Counted from the stretch's first letter, positions 25,471 through 33,954 are shown. The stretch is DNA of 64,000 bases from Candidatus Bathyarchaeia archaeon (GCA_035935655.1 DASYWW010000062.1:62001-126000); one strand, 5' to 3'. The notes: generated by a model from the sequence alone, not told the origin. Translations and numbers: made by a program.

Positions 25471-26397
25471 TCACGCGGTTCTAATCATTTCTCTGGGAAC
25501 AATTCTGACTGCTTCTGGGTGAGGGTTCTCTGGGAACAGTTCGGGATGGATTATGTGAGCTAGGATCTCAAGTCCGGCCACCACTCTCGGGCCTGACCTG
25601 CTGAAATATGCGGACGCGTTGACCGCATAGATTCTCGAAGATTCGAACGCTGGAATCTTCTCCCATGATAGGTACGATCCAAGTACATGGGCTTCTTCCA
25701 TGACTTGGTTAGCATCGAACCCGCATGGAGAGAGCACGATAATCTCAGGCTGGTACTCGACAATCTTTTCCCATCCTATTCTGTGGGAAGGTTCGCCGAG
25801 ACGGCCAAGTCCGTCGATTCCTCCAGCGTAGTCGATCATCTGAGGAATCCAGTGTCCACCAGTCCAAGGAGGTTGGAGCCATTCCATGAAGAAGACCCGC
25901 GGCCGATTTCGCACCGTGCGCGTTTTCTCCTTAACTGTGTTTATTCTCTGCAGCATTTGTGAGGCCAATTTTCCGGCCTCTCCTATCTTCCCAGTCATCC
26001 TGCCAACCAGCAGGATGTTGTCGACGATCTCTTCCAGATTAGTAGGCTCCAGCGAGACGATCTTCGTGTCCGCATCCAAGACTCGGGCCGCTTCCTTGAC
26101 CTTCGTGTAGGAAATGGCGCAAACGTGGCAGAGTTCCTGCGTCAGAATGAGATCCGGCTTCAATTTCTGGAGAAGCTCCTCGTTAATCTCGTAAATGTCG
26201 CCTCCACGTTTTTCGACTTCCCGGTCAACCTCAAGACTACGATGGATCTTCTGATGAATCGCAGACTTCGTCAAGATACGTCGCTTAGACGCTTCAGGAG
26301 GATAATCACACTCGTGGGACACAGCGACAACTTGGTCCCCGAGCCCTAAGGCAAATGCGATCTCCGTGGCACTGGGGAGTAGCGAACAGATTCTCAT
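25471..26397 (-). CDS. BtuF-like periplasmic-binding-fold protein (putative cobalamin binding)
   Basis: COG0614-type protein: RICSLLPSATEIAFALGLGDQVVAVSHECDYPPEA at the N-terminus (the conserved PSATE and cysteine-aspartate patterns), then a linking helix and a second lobe with FFMEWLQPPWTGGHWIPQMIDYAGG. Archaeal proteins annotated as cobalamin-binding share these motifs. There is no signal peptide, so it may act in the cytoplasm, or be exported by another route. It shares a 73-base promoter region with the divergent ECF S-component. One AT element (26431-26438) could serve both directions. Confidence 0.82.
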   Translation of the reverse strand: MRICSLLPSATEIAFALGLGDQVVAVSHECDYPPEASKRRILTKSAIHQKIHRSLEVDREVEKRGGDIYEINEELLQKLKPDLILTQELCHVCAISYTKVKEAARVLDADTKIVSLEPTNLEEIVDNILLVGRMTGKIGEAGKLASQMLQRINTVKEKTRTVRNRPRVFFMEWLQPPWTGGHWIPQMIDYAGGIDGLGRLGEPSHRIGWEKIVEYQPEIIVLSPCGFDANQVMEEAHVLGSYLSWEKIPAFESSRIYAVNASAYFSRSGPRVVAGLEILAHIIHPELFPENPHPEAVRIVPREMIRTA

Positions 26398-26430
26398 TGC
26401 ATGCCTTGCTCTTGTTTGTTTAGCGAAAGG

Positions 26431-26459
26431 ATATTTAACCGGCGGGTAACTTTGCCCGC
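26431..26459. promoter_or_regulatory. Shared TATA element plus inverted-repeat operator
   Basis: ATATTTAA (26431-26438) is near-symmetrical, so it can act as the TATA box for both divergent genes. Right after it lies GCGGG-TAACTTTG-CCCGC (26442-26459), ending near the expected start of transcription of the S-component gene. The same 18 bases recur at 29760-29777 before the toroid gene. The position suggests a repressor site; a short leader hairpin is the alternative. Confidence 0.7.
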
Positions 26460-26470
26460 TTCATCAGATA

Positions 26471-27076
26471 ATGACCGTCACGACAGTCACCACGAACGGC
26501 GCATCTGTGTTCGACAGACCCTCGACTAAGGTTTTGGTCGTAGCGGTCTTCACGTCTCTTTCGCTCGCAACAGACTATGCAATGAGTGGTTTTCAAAACA
26601 TCAAGATGATGGACACTCTTGTTTTCCTCTCAGCGTTTCTTTTTGGCTTTCGCCCGGGAATAGGGGTTGCATTATTGACTCGCTTTGTCTTCGGGTTGGT
26701 CAATCCCATTGGTCCGGCTGATCCCATTACTCTCTTGTTTATCATGACTGGAGAGTGTTTTTTTGCAATCGCTGGAGCCATGCTGCGAAGAACCGTCGCA
26801 GTTTCAAGTTTTCCGAGAGGAAGTCGGGACTATGGGCGGTTAAGTCTCGTATTGTCTTCGGTTGGGCTATTGGCGACCTTTGCTTTCGATATTCTCACAA
26901 ATTTTGGGAGTTGGCTGTTCGAAACGAACTCTCTGTATCAAGCTCTTCTTATTGGAAACATTGTTGGAGCGCCTTTTTCAATCGCACACGAGGCTAGCAA
27001 CGTTGTTTTCTTCGCAACGATTGCCCCTGCTGTAGTCGTTGCAGCGACACGACTAGGCCTTCGAACGCCGCAATGA
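26471..27076 (+). CDS. ECF transporter S-component-like membrane protein
   Basis: 201 residues with about six helices. The pattern of a short N-terminus, a helix with ATDYAM, the loop FQNIKMMDTLVFLSAFLFGFRPGIG and a later helix with FDILTNFGSWLF is typical of ECF vitamin-uptake S-components. Substrate specificity is inferred only: the divergent BtuF-like gene and the downstream DUF4430 gene point to cobalamin or a related corrinoid. The energising EcfA and EcfT genes are not in the window. ATG lies about ten bases after the predicted transcription start. Confidence 0.75.
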   Translation: MTVTTVTTNGASVFDRPSTKVLVVAVFTSLSLATDYAMSGFQNIKMMDTLVFLSAFLFGFRPGIGVALLTRFVFGLVNPIGPADPITLLFIMTGECFFAIAGAMLRRTVAVSSFPRGSRDYGRLSLVLSSVGLLATFAFDILTNFGSWLFETNSLYQALLIGNIVGAPFSIAHEASNVVFFATIAPAVVVAATRLGLRTPQ

Positions 27077-27087
27077 TGTGAGGTGGA

Positions 27088-27609
27088 TTGGGACTCAACA
27101 TTCTCGGCGAACGCAAAGTGTTCTTCGCTGTCCTGTTGCTAGTCGGGGCAGGTATCGCTGCTTTCCAGGCAGGCGCCTACTATTACTATCAGCGATCTAG
27201 CGCTTGTCCAAGTCCCTGTAGGGGGTCCATGGTATCAGTCGAGACTCTGATAAATTATGGCAACACGACAATTCAGTGGATCAACAAGACGGATGTACCT
27301 TCGGATTGGAATTTCTATCAGCTGACGAATTCCATCACGAGACTTGAGGCCACATATTATGGTCCTCCCACATCTGAGCACTTGATCACAGGGTTAAACG
27401 GAGTCCAGAGTAACCAGTACTACTTCTGGAGTCTGTGGGGGGTATGCGAGAAGTCCAAGGCATGGGTGGCCACCAGCGTTGGTGCTGACGCAATTCACTT
27501 TACACGATATCATACACTTGCTTGGTACTATCAGGCGTCAAACCCGCAAGACTCGTCCTCTTGGAACCCGCCAGTCCTAGGAGCGGCGAAGGTAACAATG
27601 TGCAGTTGA
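27088..27609 (+). CDS. Secreted/anchored DUF4430-like protein
   Basis: Begins with one N-terminal membrane helix (about 9-30) and continues outside the cell. The exported part has SVETLINYGNTTIQWINKT, a middle SEHLITGLNGVQ, then a NQYYFWSLWGVC segment and a final AIHFTRYHTLAWYYQ. This order (ligand-side turn, tryptophan-rich strand, GAD-type loop, final W-x-Y strand) is that of DUF4430, the domain that forms the C-terminal beta half of animal intrinsic factor and transcobalamin. The start is TTG 11 bases after the S-component stop, with GAGGTG just before it, so the two form an operon. Confidence 0.7.
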   Translation: MGLNILGERKVFFAVLLLVGAGIAAFQAGAYYYYQRSSACPSPCRGSMVSVETLINYGNTTIQWINKTDVPSDWNFYQLTNSITRLEATYYGPPTSEHLITGLNGVQSNQYYFWSLWGVCEKSKAWVATSVGADAIHFTRYHTLAWYYQASNPQDSSSWNPPVLGAAKVTMCS

Positions 27610-27612
27610 GAC

Positions 27613-29238
27613 TCAGGCCTTCCCATTGGCTCTATCCTGCCGGATTCTGTCGCTCGCTCTTTGGCTGGGTGTGCCGTAGCCACCACCTCCCGGTGTTGTC
27701 ACGTTTAGAATGTCTCCAATGTTTGCGGAAAGCGAGGTCTTGGAAGACAGAGTTGTGATCTTCTCACCTCGAGCAATGCCATACTTCCCCGGCGCTCCAG
27801 ATTTCCCTTCCATGAGTCCCCAGGGTCCATGCCGTTGTCGTTCACCCATCAAGGAGATAGTTGATCCCTGAGCTAGGATCTCTGTTTCTCTTCTAATCCC
27901 CAATCCTCCTCGAAATCTTCCTCGTCCACCGGACCCTCGCACCAGTTCGTATCTTTTGACTCTGAGAGGGTAAGCAGATTCCAACGCCTCAACAGGTGTG
28001 TTCAACGTATTCGTCATGTGACTATGAATTCCGTCGATACCGTCCTTGTTGTATCGTGCGCCGAACCCGCCAGCGATGGTCTCGTAATAGGTGAAATATT
28101 TCCCGGTCCGGGGGTCCACTCCTCCAATCGTTACATTGTTCATTGTTCCTTGGCAAGCAGCGCAGACGCTCTCCGGAATAATATTGGAGAAGGCCTTAAG
28201 GGTGACATCAACGACTCGTGTCGAAGTTTCCACATTTCCTCCGGCGACCGGTGCTGGTGGCTTCGCGTTGACGATTGTTCCGGATGGAGCTTTGGCCTGA
28301 ATGGGTTTGAAGCATCCAGCGTTTGCTGGAATCGAGGGATCCGTCACGCATCTTACCACGTAGTAGACTGCTGAGAGGGTGACGCTGTAGACTGCGTTCA
28401 CGGGTCCCTGAACCTGCTTTGCACTGCCAGAGAAGTCAAAGGCTATGGAATCTTGACCGACTGTGACTTTGACCTTGATCGGGATGTCGGTTGTGCCTAG
28501 GCCATCGTCATCAAGATAGTCAATGGCTGTGGACGACTTTCTAGGTAGCTCGCGAATCCTCTTGATCATCAGCTCTTCCGAGTAGTCGATCAATTGTTTC
28601 ATTCCTGACTCAACGGTGGATACGTTCGATTTTTTCAGCAGCTCGGTTAGACGTTTCGCAGCGACAAGGTTCGCGGCTCGTTGGGCTCTAAGATCTCCCA
28701 GCCTTTCTTCAGGAGTTCGAACATTGGTCAGTACGAAGTCGAGTAGTTGCCGGTTCGGCTTGCCCTCGGCCCAGAGTTTGATGGGAGGGATTCTGATTCC
28801 TTCTTGGTTGACATCTCTCGAAAGAGCCGACATGCTTCCAGGCGCAAGTCCTCCAACATCAGAGTGATGAGCGCGATTAGCAGCAAACCCGATCAGTCGT
28901 TCTTTGAGGAAGATCGGTGAGACCATGGTAATGTCGGGAAGATGGGTCCCACCGCGGTATGGATCATTGAGAATGATGTCGTCTCCTTCCGAAAAATCAT
29001 CTTCAAACTCTTTGAGAACAGCCTGGACAGAGTATGGCATCGCGCCAAGATGGACGGGTATGTGCTCAGCTTGAGCTACCAGTTGTCCTGACGCATCGAA
29101 TAGCGAGCAGGAGAAATCTCTCCTCTCCTTGATGTTCGGAGAGAAGCTCGATTTACGAAGAACGACTCCCATCTCCTCTGCAATCGAGATTAGCGAGTTC
29201 TTGAGGATCTCAAACGAAACCGGGTCAGGCAATTCCAA
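27613..29238 (-). CDS. hyuB: Hydantoinase B/oxoprolinase family protein
   Basis: Beta subunit of an ATP-dependent hydantoinase, oxoprolinase or acetophenone-carboxylase type enzyme. Family patterns are GEHIPVHLGAMP-like (AEHIPVHLGAMPYS near residue 58), DIILNDPYRGGTHLPDITMVSPIF and a C-terminal GGRGRFRGGLGIRRE plus TPGGGGYG. 541 residues is normal. Its usual partner, hydantoinase A, is on the same strand but 2.5 kb away at 31738-33816. The predicted start is TTG. Confidence 0.92.
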   Translation of the reverse strand: MELPDPVSFEILKNSLISIAEEMGVVLRKSSFSPNIKERRDFSCSLFDASGQLVAQAEHIPVHLGAMPYSVQAVLKEFEDDFSEGDDIILNDPYRGGTHLPDITMVSPIFLKERLIGFAANRAHHSDVGGLAPGSMSALSRDVNQEGIRIPPIKLWAEGKPNRQLLDFVLTNVRTPEERLGDLRAQRAANLVAAKRLTELLKKSNVSTVESGMKQLIDYSEELMIKRIRELPRKSSTAIDYLDDDGLGTTDIPIKVKVTVGQDSIAFDFSGSAKQVQGPVNAVYSVTLSAVYYVVRCVTDPSIPANAGCFKPIQAKAPSGTIVNAKPPAPVAGGNVETSTRVVDVTLKAFSNIIPESVCAACQGTMNNVTIGGVDPRTGKYFTYYETIAGGFGARYNKDGIDGIHSHMTNTLNTPVEALESAYPLRVKRYELVRGSGGRGRFRGGLGIRRETEILAQGSTISLMGERQRHGPWGLMEGKSGAPGKYGIARGEKITTLSSKTSLSANIGDILNVTTPGGGGYGTPSQRASDRIRQDRANGKA

Positions 29239-29258
29239 TCTTTCTCTACGCTAAATCC

Positions 29259-29698
29259 TCACGCGATGTCACTTGGATCTCCATCGCCTTTGATATGCCC
29301 GGCGTATTTTGTCAGCTGTTCGGTCAAGTTCCTCTCGGGAGGGTCTGGAGCCATGGTCCGCTGGTATTCGAAAATCGTCTCCGTGGAACTTGGAATTACG
29401 TGCATGTGGAGGTGAATCTCCTTTGCGGTTCTCCATCTGCTAGGAAAAGATTGATTCCATCACATCTCAAGCCCGACTTGCGGACGGCATCAGCTACACG
29501 CGTTGTGATCTTGAAGAGATACATGCCCATTTTCTCCTCCATACTTGCTAGAGCTGGAAAGTGTTTCTTCGTAATGACCAGAACATGGCCCAGGTCTGCT
29601 GGAGCTATCGTCATCAACGCCATGATCTTCTTGTCCTCATACACGAGACTAGCAGGTGCTTTGCCGCTCACTATTTTGCAGAATACGCAGTTCTTCAT
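29259..29698 (-). pseudogene. HIT-family nucleotide hydrolase, interrupted by a one-base loss
   Basis: The N-terminal part (29698 to about 29430) is a normal HIT protein: MKNCVFCKIVSGKAPASLVYED with the zinc-linked cysteines, then APADLGHVLVITKKHFP. The first frame stops at 29396. In the neighbouring frame the sequence continues as KEIHLHMHVIPSS, which is the HxHxH active site, and runs to TGA at 29259-29261. One missing base near 29425-29432 (ADGEP then KEIHLH) explains it. The full protein would be about 146 residues, the usual HIT length. The break is either recent or a sequence error. Confidence 0.82.
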
Positions 29699-29736
29699 GG
29701 GCGGAAGATCCGATTCTTTGCTTTGGCTGCATCGAG

Positions 29737-29779
29737 CTTATATGGCACCTAAGCGTAGAGCGGGTAACTTTGCCCGCTC
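29737..29779 (+). promoter_or_regulatory. TATA element and operator of the toroid gene
   Basis: CTTATATGG (29737-29745) is followed by an inverted repeat with seven-base arms (GAGCGGG at 29758-29764, CCCGCTC at 29773-29779) around TAACTTTG. Its inner 18 bases are identical to the operator at 26442-26459. The predicted transcription start, about 29766, falls inside the repeat. Confidence 0.7.
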
Positions 29780-30900
29780 CAAAATATCCTATCAAAGCCG
29801 CAATCTGGATCGCTCTTCTCGTGACTCTCAGCCTGGTTGCGCCACTTCACTATGCCAGTGCTGCATCCTCTCAAAGTTCCGCTGCAAGATCCGCTCTGAG
29901 CTGGCTGTCGAATAACGAGAGAGCTGACGGGTCTTTCGGGGATTATTCTCAACTCCCGACTCCTGGCGCGGCTTTTGCACTTTGGCTGAATGACTCGCAC
30001 TCGCAGCAGGCTGCGAAGTCTTTCGCCTGGCTTGCTGCTCAGCTTGACGACTCCTCTAGCTTTGCATGGGGAGAAGCTGACATTCCAGGCGCTATGCTTC
30101 ACGTGATTACTGCAAGTTCCAATATTGGTTTGATCCATAATCAGTCGGATTTTTCCAACCTTTTGAGCTATCAACAGTCCAGTGGGGGATTCGCCGGCTA
30201 TTCTCCAGGACCATCATATGTGGCGGTTGCAAGTAGTGTGGATACCGACATGGCATTGTGGGGTTTGGCCAGCACTCCTCACATAACGGGGCAACAGCGG
30301 ACAACTGCGGTCAACTTTCTTTTCTCGCTTCAGAACCGCGACGGTAGTTTCAATCTGACTTCCGCGGTTTCCTCGGATCCTCTTAACGCGTTCGGACCTG
30401 AGCCGATCAGCGTTACTGCATTGACTGTTCTAGCTTTGAAAGAAGCTGGCTATACTGCGAACGATAATCATGTTGCGAAGGCTTTGGATTTCTTAGCCAA
30501 TACTGTTTCTAAGAACTTCACGTCTGCAAGCGATCACAAAGGGCACGTTTATGGTGCTTCATTGTCCGCACTGGCGTTCGATTTGTATGGCAGGAGCGGC
30601 CAAGCTCTGGCGTCAATCTCTTTCGTCTTGTCCCAGCAGAATTCAGATGGCAGTTTTCATGATGTTGTGCGGGGTTCTGCTCAGAAGACTCTTGATACGG
30701 GCTGGGTGACTGTTGCCTTGGAGCAGGTTCAGCCTGGTCCGTTGCTCAGTTCCTTTCTGCCTCCGCTCGTTTTCGTCGGAGTCATCATCCTGGTAGGAGT
30801 CGTAGCGGTTGTCGGGGTTGTCGTCGCCTACATTCTGTTAAGGCGGCGGGCTCTCAAGCGAACCCTGACCTCTGGAGCATCAACCATTTCTATCTTTTAG
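29770..30900 (+). CDS. Secreted alpha/alpha-toroid protein, transcobalamin-like
   Basis: About 376 residues: a signal peptide (to about SASA), a domain of four or more alpha/alpha-hairpin repeats, and a C-terminal membrane helix with a basic tail. The repeats show the SQQNSDGSF-type turns of the squalene-cyclase/prenyltransferase superfamily (ERADGSFG, SSGGFAG, NRDGSFNL, NSDGSFHD), but the catalytic DxDD motif is missing, so it is probably a binder rather than a cyclase. In animals the cobalamin carriers join such a barrel to a DUF4430 domain; here DUF4430 is a separate gene under the same operator. I chose TTG 29770 because the TATA box predicts a leaderless start there; a longer frame back to 29656 lies upstream of the promoter. 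Confidence 0.75.
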   Translation: MPAPKYPIKAAIWIALLVTLSLVAPLHYASAASSQSSAARSALSWLSNNERADGSFGDYSQLPTPGAAFALWLNDSHSQQAAKSFAWLAAQLDDSSSFAWGEADIPGAMLHVITASSNIGLIHNQSDFSNLLSYQQSSGGFAGYSPGPSYVAVASSVDTDMALWGLASTPHITGQQRTTAVNFLFSLQNRDGSFNLTSAVSSDPLNAFGPEPISVTALTVLALKEAGYTANDNHVAKALDFLANTVSKNFTSASDHKGHVYGASLSALAFDLYGRSGQALASISFVLSQQNSDGSFHDVVRGSAQKTLDTGWVTVALEQVQPGPLLSSFLPPLVFVGVIILVGVVAVVGVVVAYILLRRRALKRTLTSGASTISIF

Positions 30901-30967
30901 AGTAGAAAAGATGAACTCGTAAAAATCGCCTATTATCAGTGCCAGACAGGAAACGATTTCTGGAAAA

Positions 30968-31005
30968 TAGGGAGTCTTAGCGACCGACCCTCGCGACGCA
31001 AGACC
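30968..31005 (-). repeat. Copy B of a 38-base repeated hairpin element
   Basis: Partner of 19226-19263. Here GTCTT-A-GCG and CGC-AAGAC can pair with one bulged base, and the outer base pairs differ from copy A in a way that keeps part of the stem. It lies between the 3' ends of two convergent genes. Confidence 0.55.
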
Positions 31006-31049
31006 AGTCTCTCCGAGAATTTCCCGCGGAGGCCTTCATGGTCTAGGAA

Positions 31050-31136
31050 AGAAAAAAAATTCTATGGGTTCCCAAAAAAGTGGGGGCTATGAGCCTAGAG
31101 CTTTGAGGACTCTAGGGGTTTGTTTTTCAGGCTCGT
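31050..31136 (-). terminator. Hairpin with T runs between convergent genes
   Basis: CCTAGAG (31094-31100) pairs perfectly with CTCTAGG (31110-31116). On the minus strand two T runs follow (complement of the A runs at 31074-31079 and 31052-31059). This suits termination of the membrane-protein gene at 31147. GAGCCT and AGGCTC form an outer pair. A TTTGTTTTTC stretch at 31120-31129 could stop transcripts from the other side. Confidence 0.5.
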
Positions 31137-31146
31137 ATTAGCGTTC

Positions 31147-31638
31147 TTAGTTGTTTGTGGAGTGCTTTGGTGTTGATGATCCTTCGAGCGCGTGGACAAT
31201 GTTGACGACTACCTTCAGCGTTGGGATCAGCGCGATCAAAAGGAAGATCAGTGGGTAAGCCCAGGGCTGGCTGGCAAAGGATGGAGCAGCAAGACCACTA
31301 GACACGTTGTATAGTATGACGATGGCGATGATCTGGAAGATGTACGCGAGCAATGGCACCCACGTCTGGTAATTCTTGTAGGCGTCTGAGACCGCATTGG
31401 AGAGTTGTGTTCCGAACTTGAAGACGATCAGGGCGACGATGAGCCCGATGCAGAACACGGCCACGTTCGCGATCGATATGGTGCTTCCTGAGATATTTTG
31501 TCCGATTCCTGGAAAGCCGAGAACAACTGCCTCGATGATCACGAGCACAATAACACCGGCGATCAGTCGTATGAACGCTGGCATCACTGGAGTGAACGCT
31601 CCCCAAGAGCTGTTCGAGCCGCTTGACGTATTGGTCAT
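31147..31638 (-). CDS. Four-helix membrane protein, unknown function
   Basis: 163 residues, an N-terminal serine/asparagine-rich tail, four hydrophobic helices and a short polar C-terminus. The middle loop NAVSDAYKNYQTWVP separates two helix pairs. No catalytic motif is visible. It is minus-strand, as are the hydantoinase genes on either side, but nothing shows that it takes part in their work. Confidence 0.68.
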   Translation of the reverse strand: MTNTSSGSNSSWGAFTPVMPAFIRLIAGVIVLVIIEAVVLGFPGIGQNISGSTISIANVAVFCIGLIVALIVFKFGTQLSNAVSDAYKNYQTWVPLLAYIFQIIAIVILYNVSSGLAAPSFASQPWAYPLIFLLIALIPTLKVVVNIVHALEGSSTPKHSTNN

Positions 31639-31737
31639 TTTTTATCTCACTATTAGAGAAGCTATGCCTAGCACGACTGGATATTGCAGTGTTGAAACCG
31701 GACCCCTAGCTTTCGAGTAACAAGCTTCTTCATCAGG

Positions 31738-33816
31738 TCATATCGTAATAGACACTGAGCCATTCCGGTCAATCACATATCTTGCTCTGGGCGGAACAAC
31801 CAAGGTCGAATCATAGTCCTCTATCACACACGGTCCTCTTCCCTTGCTTCCAGGAAGCAAGCTGTTTCTCTGGAAGACTTGACATCGGATACTATGTCCA
31901 TTCGTGAACCAGACTCCCCTCCCTTCCGTCAACTTCTGGCTTCGTTCGAAAGTACCCGCTACTCTCGGAACCATTCCAGCCTTACCTCTACAGTAGCTGC
32001 GAACATTAACGATCTCAACAGGCTTGTCCGTCTGAGAATATCCATATTTCATCTGATGTCTCTGGTGGAAGTCTCGAATAGCGGATCGAATGGCACTTCC
32101 AGAAACCATCCCGCCTCTAAGAGAGATTGATAATTCGTAAGATTGGCCTTGATACCGCATGTCAACGAATCTCTGATAATTGACGGCTCTCTCTTCTACT
32201 CCTTCCGCTCCCAGCAGCCTTCTCGCTCTCTCTTCCATTTCGCGAAAGATCTTCTCAAGCTCCTTACCATTCGCACCCTCTGCGATTCTCAGAACTGTCT
32301 GGACAGAATCGTGCAATGGCTCTGCGAGAAGAAGACCCAGACTCGATAGCAAGCCCGCGGCAGGGGGCACGACTATCCTCTCCATTTCTAGTTCTCCAGC
32401 AACCTCGCACGCAAACATGGGTCCAGCTCCTCCAAACGCTACGAGAACCATTTCACGCGGGTCGAGACCCTTTTCGACCGTCGCAGCTCGTAATGCCTCC
32501 GCGATTTTCGCGATTGCAATTCTCAAAACACCGATGGCACCATTGATCGCATTTGTCCTCAGCGGCTTCGCCACTCTCTCAGCAATCGCTTCGTTAGCAA
32601 GCCGTGGTTTCAAGGGCAGATCTCCCCCAAGCAGGAAGCCTGGACTCAACCGGCCAAGAACGAGAGACACATCCGTTAGTGTCGGCAACGTTCCCCCATT
32701 TCCGTAGCAAGCTGGACCCGGCGATGCCCCCGCACTCTGAGGCCCAACATGTAGAACACTTGCATCATCAACCCAGGCGATACTACCTCCACCAATTCCA
32801 ACCTCGACAAGATCTACGACTGGAAATCTGACCGGGTATCCTGATCCTTCAACCCGTCGGCTTCCATGCAAGCGGCCGCCAACCTCATACTCGTTAGTCA
32901 CCTCGAACCCATAACCAGACCATACTCCCGCCTTTGACGTCGTCCCGCCGACATCAAGAGAGACAAAGCTCTCAGATCTCCCAGAATAGAATTTGGACGC
33001 GACTGCCCCGGCAACAGGTCCGGACTCAATGAGCCGCGCAGGCTCCAACGCAGCTTGGGGAGAGAGCACCGTTCCACTGTTGGATTGCATCACAAATAGA
33101 GGCGCGCGAACACCAAGCTCTTCCAATCCGTTCTCGAGTTTTTCCAGATAGTCTGCGAATAACCGCTGAAGACACGTATTAACCACGGTCGTGCTGGTTC
33201 TTTCATATTCTCGAAACTCGGGAAGAAGCTCCGAAGACAATGACAGCCTCGCCTGTGGATGCTCCCTCCTGAAAATCTCGCCAGCTTCCTTCTCATGCTT
33301 CGGGTTAGCGTAAGAATGGAGAAAACAGATGGCAACTGATCCGATCCCGAGTCTCCGAATTCTTCTTGCAACCCGAACAACCTGTGAGGCATCAAGTGGT
33401 TCCAAGACCTTCCCGTCATACGTGATCCTCTCCGTAACCTCGAACCTGTATCGTCTAGGGACTAATGGAGGAAGACGTTCGACCTGAAGATTGTAGAGTT
33501 CAGGCCTGTTCTGCCGCCCGATCTCCAGAACGTCTCGAAAGCCTAAGGTCGTGACAAGGGCGGTTTCGGGAATGTTTCCGGTCAGTAGAGCGTTCGAGGC
33601 GAGTGTCGTTGCATGAATAACAACCCTTACGTGGCTAGGGTCAGTATTCTCTAGGTCCAACAATCTTCGAACGGCATCCAGCGCTCCTATCGATGGATCC
33701 ACAGGCGTGCTCAGGACCTTGATCTTCCGGACCCCGCGCTTCCCGTGGGTTGCCACTAGGTCCGTAAAGGTCCCACCGATGTCGATTCCCACCCTGATCT
33801 TGTTGTCAGCAACCAT
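31738..33816 (-). CDS. hyuA: Hydantoinase A/oxoprolinase family protein
   Basis: Alpha, ATP-binding subunit. The first phosphate loop is VGIDIGGTFTDLVA at residues 8-21, and the second is VSLDVGGTTSKAGV near 290, as expected for the ASKHA-like fold. VGIGGGSIAWVD and FGGAGPMFACEVAGELEMERIVVPP near 455 are typical of HyuA. With HyuB it would hydrolyse a cyclic amide (hydantoin or 5-oxoproline) or carboxylate a ketone, using ATP. 692 residues is normal. Confidence 0.93.
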   Translation of the reverse strand: MVADNKIRVGIDIGGTFTDLVATHGKRGVRKIKVLSTPVDPSIGALDAVRRLLDLENTDPSHVRVVIHATTLASNALLTGNIPETALVTTLGFRDVLEIGRQNRPELYNLQVERLPPLVPRRYRFEVTERITYDGKVLEPLDASQVVRVARRIRRLGIGSVAICFLHSYANPKHEKEAGEIFRREHPQARLSLSSELLPEFREYERTSTTVVNTCLQRLFADYLEKLENGLEELGVRAPLFVMQSNSGTVLSPQAALEPARLIESGPVAGAVASKFYSGRSESFVSLDVGGTTSKAGVWSGYGFEVTNEYEVGGRLHGSRRVEGSGYPVRFPVVDLVEVGIGGGSIAWVDDASVLHVGPQSAGASPGPACYGNGGTLPTLTDVSLVLGRLSPGFLLGGDLPLKPRLANEAIAERVAKPLRTNAINGAIGVLRIAIAKIAEALRAATVEKGLDPREMVLVAFGGAGPMFACEVAGELEMERIVVPPAAGLLSSLGLLLAEPLHDSVQTVLRIAEGANGKELEKIFREMEERARRLLGAEGVEERAVNYQRFVDMRYQGQSYELSISLRGGMVSGSAIRSAIRDFHQRHQMKYGYSQTDKPVEIVNVRSYCRGKAGMVPRVAGTFERSQKLTEGRGVWFTNGHSIRCQVFQRNSLLPGSKGRGPCVIEDYDSTLVVPPRARYVIDRNGSVSITI

Positions 33817-33954
33817 TTTCTTTCTCTTGGCCTCGGAAGTATCTCACGCCTGTTTGTGTCCAGGATCTTGACAGGGTCACGTTCGGCTATCTCCAACTCT
33901 TAATATCGTTCCAGTTCATCCAAAGATATTCCGTTTGAATTCGGTATCTGAACC

